16,836 nucleotides of DNA from JAHJDR01 sp964526915. GTDB lineage: Bacteria > UBA10199 > JADGCS01. A program made the translations under genes and the position numbers. This document shows positions 6,695-13,595 of this stretch, one piece after another (positions within the stretch are counted from its first letter, which is position 1; the number at the start of each line of letters is the position of its first letter). The stretch is from positions 1 through 16,836 of the forward strand of contig CAZGMS010000216.1 in NCBI GenBank assembly GCA_964526915.1, in the 5' to 3' direction. A model generated the notes under the pieces. It was not told the DNA's origin, did no database searches, and saw nothing but the letters and a program-made list of their open reading frames with translations.

Positions 6695-6850
6695 ATGAAC
6701 ACCAACGAAAAGATTTATGATCATATTAACAAATCATATTTGATAAATTCAAACAGGGAGTCATTCCGTGGAAAGCCACGTGGTACATGGACAGGCGCTC
6801 GCCAATGTACACGTGACATTATTAAAGACTACAAAACATTTGACTTGTAG
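6695..6850 (+). CDS. Small hydrophilic 51-residue protein, unknown
   Basis: The ATG at 6695 follows GGAGG by four bases, immediately after the terminator U-tract. The product is polar and basic in its C-terminal half (RGKPRGTWTGARQCTRDIIKD), with a single Cys at residue 38 and no membrane segment or signal. I recognise no family. An upstream TTG at 6653 would run through the terminator and is unlikely. Within the ORF, CACGTGGTACAT (6777-6788) can pair with 6805-6815, so the region might act as RNA. Its place between a regulated leader and the arsR-family gene suggests it belongs to the sulfur operon. Confidence 0.5.
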   Translation: MNTNEKIYDHINKSYLINSNRESFRGKPRGTWTGARQCTRDIIKDYKTFDL

Positions 6851-6924
6851 TTTTAACGGCGCTTATATAGTTAATAGGTTTCTAAACAATGAGGTTGCTA
6901 AACTCATAACAGAAAGGTGTTAAA

Positions 6925-7248
6925 ATGTCTGAGCTGTTTATTAGGCATGCCGATATTTGCAAAACATTTTCAAACCCAAAACGGTTGGAGGTCATTAGCG
7001 TTCTTGGAGGCGGTATCGAATTAACTGCAAGCCAACTTTTGGAGAAAATTAAAATCAGCAAGGCAAACCTGTCCCAACACATGTCTGTTCTCGTTCAAAA
7101 AGGAGTCGTGCTTTCGAGACGAGAAGGCACCAGCATGTTTTACAAGCTTTCAGATGAACGCATCACCAAGGCCTGTGACATCATGCGTGAGGTGCTGATC
7201 AGCAGATTGAAGAACGAAGCCCAGGTAGCCAAACGATACAAAAGATAG
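6925..7248 (+). CDS. ArsR/SmtB-family winged-helix regulator
   Basis: 107 residues, normal length for ArsR/SmtB dimeric repressors. Helix 1 carries DICKTFSNPKRLEVI. The helix-turn-helix spans about residues 33-58 (TASQLLEKIKISKANLSQH). The beta-wing follows at about 60-75 (GVVLSRREGTSMFYKL). The ELCVCD-type metal box of arsenic sensors is absent. There are just two cysteines, Cys12 in helix 1 and Cys84 in the C-terminal helix. A distant cysteine pair is used by persulfide sensors of this family such as BigR/SqrR, though their positions differ, so thiol or metal sensing is only inferred. AAGGTG lies six bases before the ATG. The stop is 5 bases from the cysteine desulfurase start, so the regulator very likely controls this operon. 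Confidence 0.88.
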   Translation: MSELFIRHADICKTFSNPKRLEVISVLGGGIELTASQLLEKIKISKANLSQHMSVLVQKGVVLSRREGTSMFYKLSDERITKACDIMREVLISRLKNEAQVAKRYKR

Positions 7249-7253
7249 GCTGG

Positions 7254-8387
7254 ATGCTTATGATTTATCTCGATTACAACGCTACAACACCCATCGACAA
7301 ACCTGTTGCCGATGCCATGCAGGCCCTCTTGCGGGAGAATTATGGCAATCCATCAAGTACGCATGAATACGGTCTGGCGGCAAAAAAGATTGTTGAAAAT
7401 GCCCGATGGCAGGTTGCTACCTTGTTGGGTGCCAAATCCTCGGAAATTGTGTTCACAAGCGGCGGTAGCGAATCAAATAACACGGTCATCAAAGGGGTCG
7501 CTCATTCGTTTTGTGAACGGGGCAACCACATCATCACGTCACAAATTGAACACCCAGCGGTTTTGAACCCCTGCAATTTTCTGGAAAAGCAAGGGTATCA
7601 GATAACCCATGTTCCTGTTGATTGTTTTGGTATTATCGATCCTGTCGACATTGAAAAAGCAATAACACCAAAAACAATTTTAGTAACGATTATGCACGCA
7701 AACAACGAAACGGGGTCACTGCAACCGATTTCGGACATTGCGACTATTTGCCAAAAACAGGGTGTTCTTTTTCACACGGATGCCGCGCAAAGTGTGGGCA
7801 AAATACCTGTTGGGGTTAATGAATTGGGGGTCGATTTTCTGACGGTTGCAGGCCACAAGCTCTATGCCCCCAAAGGGATCGGCGCGCTTTATATCAGAGA
7901 CGGGGTAACGATCGAACCGCTGATTCACGGCGCTGGACATGAGGGTGGCCGACGCGCAGGAACAGAAAATGTAATTTTTGATGCTGGGCTGGGATGCGCC
8001 TGTCAGTTGGCACAATTTCTGCTTGATGACCATACAGTGGGGGAGCTTACACAGCGGTTCTATCATGAACTCAGCAAAGCGTTTGGCAGTTGCATCCGGC
8101 TTAATGGCCATCCGAAAAACCGATTACCGAATACATTGAATATCAGCTTTTTGGGGAGTGGGCAGGTGGCTGTCCAAAAGGCACTGGCTCGTGTTGCCAC
8201 ATCAGCAGGGTCTGCCTGTCATGCAGGTTCTGTGACAATTTCGCCGGTTTTGAGAGCGATGGGTATCATGCCAGATGAGCTTGGAACAGTTGTCCGCTTT
8301 AGCTTGGGCCGTTTCACCACTCAACACGACATCGACACTGTTCTTGATGATCTATCGATGCTTGTTTCCGGACAGGCCTGTGTTTAG
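7254..8387 (+). CDS. Cysteine desulfurase, NifS/IscS family
   Basis: 377 residues, full length for these PLP enzymes, which take sulfur from L-cysteine as an enzyme-bound persulfide and release alanine. Visible landmarks in order: YLDYNATTP at the N-terminus; TSGGSESNN (68-76); His100 (EHPAV) stacking on PLP; HANNETG (148-154); Asp176 (HTDAAQSVGK); PLP lysine Lys202 (AGHKLYAPKG); RAGTEN (234-239); and catalytic Cys322 in SAGSACHAG. The ATG at 7254 lies 5 bases after the regulator stop with AGG-GG upstream; the ATG at 7260 is an alternative. Placed with a DsrE-like protein, it probably passes persulfide sulfur to that partner rather than serving general Fe-S assembly; no IscU or SUF scaffold is nearby. 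Selenocysteine lyase activity is a possible alternative. Confidence 0.95.
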   Translation: MLMIYLDYNATTPIDKPVADAMQALLRENYGNPSSTHEYGLAAKKIVENARWQVATLLGAKSSEIVFTSGGSESNNTVIKGVAHSFCERGNHIITSQIEHPAVLNPCNFLEKQGYQITHVPVDCFGIIDPVDIEKAITPKTILVTIMHANNETGSLQPISDIATICQKQGVLFHTDAAQSVGKIPVGVNELGVDFLTVAGHKLYAPKGIGALYIRDGVTIEPLIHGAGHEGGRRAGTENVIFDAGLGCACQLAQFLLDDHTVGELTQRFYHELSKAFGSCIRLNGHPKNRLPNTLNISFLGSGQVAVQKALARVATSAGSACHAGSVTISPVLRAMGIMPDELGTVVRFSLGRFTTQHDIDTVLDDLSMLVSGQACV

Positions 8388-8428
8388 GCCAGACAGACAA
8401 AGCACTAACAGAGACCGTGGAGGACATT

Positions 8429-8749
8429 ATGAAATTTGGAATAATATTGGAAACCAAAGAGCCTGAAAAAGCCTGGAACGCGCTCAGATTTGCTGTGGCA
8501 TCCATCAAAAACAAACACGAAGTCAGGCTATTTCTCATGGGTGAAGCGGTGGAATGTGAAAACCTGTTACACGAAAAATACAATGTCGCTGCACAAATCA
8601 AGGAATTCACAGAAAACGGCGGCAACATTCTGGCCTGTGGGACATGCCTCAAGTCACGCCAATTAAACGCCTCTGAAACTTGTCCTCTTTCTACAATGGT
8701 GGACTGCGTGCAAATGGTCGAGTGGGCAGATAGGGTTCTTACTTTTTGA
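8429..8749 (+). CDS. DsrE-like small protein with CxxC, probable sulfur carrier
   Basis: Start set at ATG 8429 because GGAGG lies five bases upstream; the in-frame GTG at 8417 overlaps that ribosome site. The 106-residue product resembles the DsrE/DsrF/YchN-like fold: strand KFGIILET, helix EKAWNALRFAVASI, strand EVRLFLMGEAVEC, helix, then GNILACGTCLKSR and a C-terminal DCVQMVEWADRVLTF. Five cysteines are present (43, 70, 73, 85, 93). Cys70-G-T-Cys73 sits where family members carry the reactive cysteine that relays persulfide sulfur. It lies 41 bases after the cysteine desulfurase, so a donor-acceptor pair is the natural reading. What finally receives the sulfur is unknown. Confidence 0.82.
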   Translation: MKFGIILETKEPEKAWNALRFAVASIKNKHEVRLFLMGEAVECENLLHEKYNVAAQIKEFTENGGNILACGTCLKSRQLNASETCPLSTMVDCVQMVEWADRVLTF

Positions 8750-8823
8750 TGGCGGTCATATCAAAGGTTCTTGTTTTTCCACCCAACGCGCTATCCTGAA
8801 AACAAACAAAGACATTTTGAACT

Positions 8824-9483
8824 ATGCAATTTCAGATGCTCAATATGCAGGGCAACAAAAACAGCGGTTTTATCTTTGCAATGCTTGCCGCGTTATTTTT
8901 TGGTCTCAGCGTTCCGGTTTCAAAGATTCTGCTTGGCGATGTCTCGCCTTGGCTCTTGGCAGGGCTTCTTTACGCTGGCCCAGGCGCGGGTCTTTTTGCC
9001 GTTATCTTGTTTCGATACTTCCTGCGCATTTCCCTTTCAGTCGAGACGCCGATTAGGGGAAAAAAATGGCTGAGGCTTGGTGGAGCAACCTTTTTCGGAG
9101 GCGTTGTGGGACCCGCGCTACTTTTGTTTGGCCTCACACGAACACAAGCTTCGGCAACATCCCTGTTGCTCAATCTGGAAAGTGTTCTTACCATTCTCAT
9201 TGCCCGGATCATTTTTAGAGAACACGTCGGCCTTCGAGTGACAATTGGTTCCATGCTCACAATTTTAGGCTGTCTTATCCTTTCGTGGACAAATCATTTC
9301 AGCCTTGAATCATTGACAGGTCCAATGTTCATCTTGGCCGCTTGCGCCGCGTGGGCCATTGACAATAACTTAACGAGAAAAATATCGGCAAGCGACCCGT
9401 TACAGATCGCCATGTTAAAAAGTCTTATGGCTGGCGCAACCAACATTTTGTTAGCGATGACGGCATGTTTATTTCCTCGATGA
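8824..9483 (+). CDS. EamA/DMT-family transporter, truncated at the 3' end
   Basis: 219 residues with about seven hydrophobic helices (15-37, 43-63, 83-104, 109-131, 136-154, 165-184, 198-218). The first EamA domain is complete, including LNLESVLTILIARIIFRE, the typical end-of-domain helix pair. The second domain breaks off after LLAMTACLFPR. EamA exporters normally have ten helices and near 290-300 residues. No other frame downstream continues the missing helices, so this is a deletion or rearrangement rather than a simple frameshift; it may be a pseudogene. The ATG at 8824 has no ribosome site; the ATG at 8845 is an alternative. It follows the DsrE-like gene by 74 bases on the same strand, so it may once have exported a product of that operon. 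Confidence 0.75.
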   Translation: MQFQMLNMQGNKNSGFIFAMLAALFFGLSVPVSKILLGDVSPWLLAGLLYAGPGAGLFAVILFRYFLRISLSVETPIRGKKWLRLGGATFFGGVVGPALLLFGLTRTQASATSLLLNLESVLTILIARIIFREHVGLRVTIGSMLTILGCLILSWTNHFSLESLTGPMFILAACAAWAIDNNLTRKISASDPLQIAMLKSLMAGATNILLAMTACLFPR

Positions 9484-9604
9484 TTGGTTGGGGCTTAAAT
9501 CACATCAACAAGTCTCTGGTGGGTTTTATTCTAGTTGACACGAATTGCTAATGGGTGACCCCTTGTCCTTCTCGAATGATCTGTATGTGGAGTAGGCAGA
9601 CCTG

Positions 9605-11218
9605 TTATTCGCTTCCTGTGATTTCCAAGTCGATGTAATCGTCATCATCATCCGTTGAGCATTGTGTACCCCAACCAGGTAGTGTGCCTCTTTCGTACTC
9701 ACAATCGTTGTTAAACAACAGACGCATGGATTTTGGATGTTCGTAAGAGTTTTCATCGGGATAATTGTAATCCTCGTCGGGTGTTGCTGTGCCTATCACA
9801 GCTAGGGCCATGCTGTCGGCAACGGTCATGCCATTGGGCTTGCAGAGCGAGCCAAAAAAATTCCATGATACGCAGGTCCTGTGGCCCAAAGCTGTAAAAA
9901 AATGGTCGAACATTGCTTCGGTAAATCGATTGCCATGAGAGAGATTGCCAATATAGACTTTGAGGGAATGGGGACCTGTGACCAAGTTGTTCCAATCATT
10001 TTCGGCAGAGGCCGAAAAACTGGACATGTTGTACAGGTAAGCTGGGGGATCATTGTCAATTTCTTCCTCGATCCAGCAACTCGTCAGGGCAGGCGGGTAA
10101 AGTCCAATGGGGGGGCCAAACAGAGTTCCCGCGTGTGGTGGTGTGTCGTAATCGGCGTTGTTATCGACAAGACCGTATTGACCGTAACAAGGGTGAAACA
10201 AACCAGCAGGCATTAGCATGGCCACAGACATGTGAATATAAAAGCTGGCGCTCTGAGCGGCATTCCCTGTATCGAAAAGGCTTGGGCGGTCAGGGGCATT
10301 GTCGTTGTCGTCCGTGAGAATGCCATCGCTGTCGTAGTCTGAGTGAGTGAAACAGATTTTTTCCATGTTGGGGATGATTTTATTGTTTTTGAAATGGTTT
10401 TCGTTCAGGTGATCGCTGTTTCCCGGAATTCCAAAAAACTTGGCAGTCGCTGAATATTTGCGTGATGAGGAATTGGGAAAATATTTTGAGCAGATCTGTT
10501 CATCTGGCACACCTTGAATATCTTGACTGGCTATGGCGTTGCCAAAATGAGAAAGAGGCTCTGTTGTTGTTGTTTTGTTATCAGTTTGTTGTTTCGTTGT
10601 GCTGGACAAGGCATTTCTGAACGCATCTGTTTTGGTTTTGTACAGAATAGCCAGTGTGTCGTATTCTGCGGATGTCGTTTTTCCGACCAGGATGTTGAGT
10701 TTTTCACCTTGCTCACTGGTATACGAGAGTATGCTGGAATGTAACATTGTTTTTATGACGGTTCCATCGGCATTTCTTTTTGTGGCTATGTTCTGAATGG
10801 TATGACTGTGTTTCCAGACAACAGGAGAAAGTCCAATGCGCTTGAGTACATCGTCAAGTTGCGTCTTGGGTATTTCAGTGGGGGCTTGGGTGACATCACG
10901 CGAGGGACTTTTGATGGCGCCAAGATTCAAATAGGTGATGAGATTATTTTTATATTCGATCCTGATTTCTTTTTGTTTATCTGTTCCCATTAATAAAAGT
11001 GTGTCTGTTGCGGGATTGTAATTACCGGATTGAGTTATGATCGCTTGCGTCAATGATTGGGGATTGAGAATGTCTTTTGGTACCAGTGTGGTGGTCACGG
11101 TTTTTGTGGGAGCTGTTTTATTTATTTGTTGACTCGTATTTGGTTTGGTCGCCAGACTGTCCCAGACCAAAGTACAAGACACAATAAACGACAGGATGAA
11201 GATGAGTGTTTTCATCAT
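9605..11218 (-). CDS. Secreted protein with a calcium-type Asp-rich loop, unknown
   Basis: 537 residues. The N-terminus MMKTLIFILSFIVSC is a signal sequence. I-V-S-C at 12-15 fits a lipobox, so it may be a lipoprotein; otherwise cleavage would fall after SLA near residue 23. Residues 25-45 are Thr/Lys-rich linker. About residues 47-200 look beta-rich. A second low-complexity Thr/Gln/Lys stretch lies at about 205-222. At 294-307 DYDSDGILTDDNDN has the repeating Asp/Asn of thrombospondin type-3 or EF-like calcium loops. The C-terminal half holds about seven cysteines, consistent with disulfides outside the cytoplasm, and ends in a run of five Asp. I recognise no enzyme. Start at tandem ATGs with only a weak GATGAGA upstream. 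Confidence 0.8.
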   Translation of the reverse strand: MMKTLIFILSFIVSCTLVWDSLATKPNTSQQINKTAPTKTVTTTLVPKDILNPQSLTQAIITQSGNYNPATDTLLLMGTDKQKEIRIEYKNNLITYLNLGAIKSPSRDVTQAPTEIPKTQLDDVLKRIGLSPVVWKHSHTIQNIATKRNADGTVIKTMLHSSILSYTSEQGEKLNILVGKTTSAEYDTLAILYKTKTDAFRNALSSTTKQQTDNKTTTTEPLSHFGNAIASQDIQGVPDEQICSKYFPNSSSRKYSATAKFFGIPGNSDHLNENHFKNNKIIPNMEKICFTHSDYDSDGILTDDNDNAPDRPSLFDTGNAAQSASFYIHMSVAMLMPAGLFHPCYGQYGLVDNNADYDTPPHAGTLFGPPIGLYPPALTSCWIEEEIDNDPPAYLYNMSSFSASAENDWNNLVTGPHSLKVYIGNLSHGNRFTEAMFDHFFTALGHRTCVSWNFFGSLCKPNGMTVADSMALAVIGTATPDEDYNYPDENSYEHPKSMRLLFNNDCEYERGTLPGWGTQCSTDDDDDYIDLEITGSE

Positions 11219-11372
11219 ATGTTCTCATCGTTATCTTGCAAGATGCGTGCCGTTGAACCCTCAAAATAAATGGAGATAATTAGTTGATATGAGTGGGGAT
11301 TGTTTTGGCTAGGGAGTGGTTCAACGGATTCGCGTTATCAAAAAGGGTAGATTGGCTGGTTTGTTCTCAAAA

Positions 11373-11420
11373 TGAAAAATGTACCTGGCACCTGATTTTT
11401 GCTGGTACCTGATTTTTGCT
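11373..11420. repeat. REP-like short repeat cluster downstream of paralog A
   Basis: TGAAAAATGTACCTGGCACC (11373-11392) leads into ACCTGATTTTTGCT (11390-11403), which is repeated at 11407-11420. The 20-base unit recurs exactly at 13494-13513 and with two changes at 13467-13486, on the other side of the paralog. It is intergenic and resembles dispersed REP-type repeats; no REP-associated transposase is in the window. Confidence 0.7.
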
Positions 11421-11452
11421 CTGGCATACCAAGCCACCAGCGTTCAGTATCA

Positions 11453-13297
11453 TCAAACCGCAGAATAACGGGCAAAACCCCTGATGCGCGCAAACAAATT
11501 CTTCATAAAATCGATGGCGGCTTGATGGTCGCAGATTGCCTCGGGCTGAATCGACAGCTCAAATTCCTTTAGCGGAAAGAAACTGCAGTGATTTTCGTAG
11601 AACTTGAGAGAGATTTGTCCTACTCCGGAAACATCGGCCAGATAACTTTTAGACGGGGGCATGGCCGCCCCAAAGCACACATAGGTTCTGTCATCGTCCC
11701 TGAATTTCACTCCCAAAAGGCTGGCCAAAAATAACACCAGCGGTTCCAAAGAGGCCTTGTTATAATAGACTGGTGAGATTGCCAGGGTGATTCTCCAATC
11801 GTTGACCTTGCTCCCTGTTTGAATGTTGAGTGAGACGGGGATATTCCTGGTGCCGCCCCCGTTCAAAAGCAGGTGGAATCGCTGATGCTGTTGATCGGCG
11901 GGGAACACAGAGCCCAGATCACCGGGCGGGTGCGGCAGGGGTTCTTCCCTGACCAGCAGGGTTTGCTCAACGGTCGGTTGATAGTAACCTGATTCATCGG
12001 GTACCATAGCGATATCGTGACTCAAGTCTCGAAAGGGTTCGCCGGTTAATAGTCTCCAAAACACTTCATCATGGGCACGTAGGGCCATGTCATTTGAGAA
12101 GGGCTTGGCAGAGCTGACGCGTATACAATTGGGGATATCTGGAATAAACGAAAAAACAGCACCACTCCCACTCCCTGGGATTAATGCATAACATCCACTT
12201 GAACCCCTTAAGAAGCATCCTAAGGGCCATTGGTCTTGAGACCCCCAAAATTGACTAAATAGGGTTGCGCTTAAAAAAAACATTGTTTCGTCCATATCTT
12301 CTGTGCCCCGGACCATCTTATAGTATATTATCCTGCTTTGCGCATAAAGAGGTGATGTGAAACCCGCAGAGTTGCCAAATCTTTGGGCTTCCACGGCCAA
12401 GAGCCTGTTGCCAGACAGACCAATGAGGCGTCTGACAGCGGCGATATAGTCTGGCAGAGGCAGTGTGAAGAATGGCCTTTGCAGGGTGCTTTGGATTTGG
12501 GCCTCGGTCAGGTCGCCCGGATCCAGGCGGCTTAAATATTCAGCAAAAAGATTGTGTTTGCGTTCTGCTTTGTCGCTGAGCAAATTGATGGTGATCGTTG
12601 TGCCGGTAGGATCAATTACGGTCTCCGCTATGGCGCCGATGCCGGGTATCCACTGTTCTTCATCAGCGCCATCTCTGGAAATATTCAGAGACCTGCGAAG
12701 CACACCAGTTTTTAAGTCGCGGGCAACCAGATTACCATCACCATAAATTCTCAGTGTGCTGGTTTGACAGAGATACTGAAAAATCAGTTCCAAAGGATAC
12801 CTTTGCGTGGTGTCACAGGGAAATTTGATGACGATCGCGGGCTTCCCCAGCCCCCATAGCCCCCTGTGCCACTTTACCTCGAAACCAGCCTCAGCAGAAA
12901 CATGGTCCAGTCCCTCGAAGAGGTAGCGAAACAGACCCGCTTCCTGAGGATACCTGCACGGGAGAGGGACTGACGGTTGTTTGCCGTCGAGAGTATTAGC
13001 CCATACTGCAGGTATCTCTGTGAATTGGGGGCAGTTGGCAATGGCTGTTCGCAGGGCCCGATGTGCCACATCGTATTCGAGACTGCCGTCGGGATATGTG
13101 GCAATGATCTGCTCCAAATTGTAAGCGGCGTGTTTTAATTGGAGGGCACCCTGCCTATTTGCAAGGCCGTCAATAGGCCTGCCGCGGCAGTCGATGTCCG
13201 CAAGATTAGGTTCCATTCGATCAAGGATGGTGTTGGCGGCGCCGAGTTCGGCGAGAATCATGGAGGTTGAAAATCGTGTTGGGCCCATGGTTGTCAT
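11453..13297 (-). CDS. Large protein of unknown function, paralog A
   Basis: 614 residues, paralogous to the protein at 14783-16639. Shared blocks are: about 116-157 (YP...LFRYLFEGL...RGLWGLGKPAIVI); 194-207 (DLKTGVLRRSLNIS); 408-421 (AHDEVFWRLLTGE); 442-532 (EQTLLVREEPLP, then QRFHLLLNG and a beta-rich WRITLAISP stretch); and the C-terminus 591-609 (AAIDFMKNLFARIRGFA). Residues 1-100 are helical and the rest mixed alpha/beta. I see no Walker, nuclease, protease or membrane motif and no signal peptide, so the function is unknown. GGGAGG lies six to seven bases before the ATG, and a 23-bp palindromic repeat lies about 127 bases upstream. It is divergent from the ATPase gene, sharing a 298-base upstream region, and is flanked on both sides by REP-like repeats. 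Confidence 0.8.
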   Translation of the reverse strand: MTTMGPTRFSTSMILAELGAANTILDRMEPNLADIDCRGRPIDGLANRQGALQLKHAAYNLEQIIATYPDGSLEYDVAHRALRTAIANCPQFTEIPAVWANTLDGKQPSVPLPCRYPQEAGLFRYLFEGLDHVSAEAGFEVKWHRGLWGLGKPAIVIKFPCDTTQRYPLELIFQYLCQTSTLRIYGDGNLVARDLKTGVLRRSLNISRDGADEEQWIPGIGAIAETVIDPTGTTITINLLSDKAERKHNLFAEYLSRLDPGDLTEAQIQSTLQRPFFTLPLPDYIAAVRRLIGLSGNRLLAVEAQRFGNSAGFTSPLYAQSRIIYYKMVRGTEDMDETMFFLSATLFSQFWGSQDQWPLGCFLRGSSGCYALIPGSGSGAVFSFIPDIPNCIRVSSAKPFSNDMALRAHDEVFWRLLTGEPFRDLSHDIAMVPDESGYYQPTVEQTLLVREEPLPHPPGDLGSVFPADQQHQRFHLLLNGGGTRNIPVSLNIQTGSKVNDWRITLAISPVYYNKASLEPLVLFLASLLGVKFRDDDRTYVCFGAAMPPSKSYLADVSGVGQISLKFYENHCSFFPLKEFELSIQPEAICDHQAAIDFMKNLFARIRGFARYSAV

Positions 13298-13423
13298 AGC
13301 TGTCCTCCCTATAGCAGTAGTAGCCGGTTCCTATAAGGGCGGGCACAGCGCGTCCGGCACGCTACGGCATATATATTCGCGCTCAATAAAAAGAAACATC
13401 CTGTTGACTTGCGTGTATCTTTC

Positions 13424-13446
13424 CGTGTCCCAGCGGACACGGTATT
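13424..13446. repeat. Palindromic repeat upstream of paralog A, copy 1
   Basis: Core GTGTCCCAGCGGACAC. With flanking bases it is a perfect 8-bp stem CCGTGTCC/GGACACGG (13423-13442) around the loop CAGC. The 23 bases 13424-13446 recur without change, in the same orientation, at 16738-16760 upstream of paralog B. No T-run follows on either strand, so it is not an intrinsic terminator. It may be an operator shared by the two paralogs or a recombination site. Confidence 0.75.
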
Positions 13447-13466
13447 TATGCGGATGGCAAGTCTTT

Positions 13467-13513
13467 TGAAAAATGTGCATGGCACCTGGCTCCTGAAAAA
13501 TGTACCTGGCACC
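13467..13513. repeat. REP-like short repeats, two tandem copies
   Basis: TGAAAAATGTGCATGGCACC at 13467-13486 and TGAAAAATGTACCTGGCACC at 13494-13513, separated by seven bases. They match the copy at 11373-11392 on the far side of paralog A, all in the same orientation. Confidence 0.75.
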
Positions 13514-13521
13514 GGATTTAG

Positions 13522-13577
13522 ATAAGTTATATTAAAGTTACTATAAGTTATTATTAGTTAGTATTTATTACTAACTT
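13522..13577 (+). promoter_or_regulatory. Helically phased AAGTTA-type iterons before the ATPase
   Basis: AAGTTA cores start at 13524, 13535 and 13545, and TAGTTA at 13555, i.e. steps of 11, 10 and 10 bases, about one helical turn. A reversed copy (TAACTT) lies at 13572-13577. The last two units also form the inverted repeat AGTTAGTA/TACTAACT (13556-13563 and 13569-13576) around TTTAT. Being AT-rich and phased, they could bind a multimeric protein on one DNA face, bend DNA or melt. The ATPase start lies 20-70 bases downstream. Confidence 0.55.
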
Positions 13578-13595
13578 ATGCTAACCTTGCTATAT

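Noticed and set aside
8747..8749. In-frame TGA of the DsrE-like gene as a selenocysteine codon
   Set aside because: The frame does not continue in a family-like way after it and the protein already has normal length.
13424..13446. 23-bp palindrome as an intrinsic terminator
   Set aside because: Copy 1 lacks any T-run and lies upstream, not downstream, of genes on both sides.
11373..13513. CRISPR-like spaced repeats
   Set aside because: Only three 20-base copies, two separated by just seven bases and one about 2 kb away; no regular spacers or cas genes.
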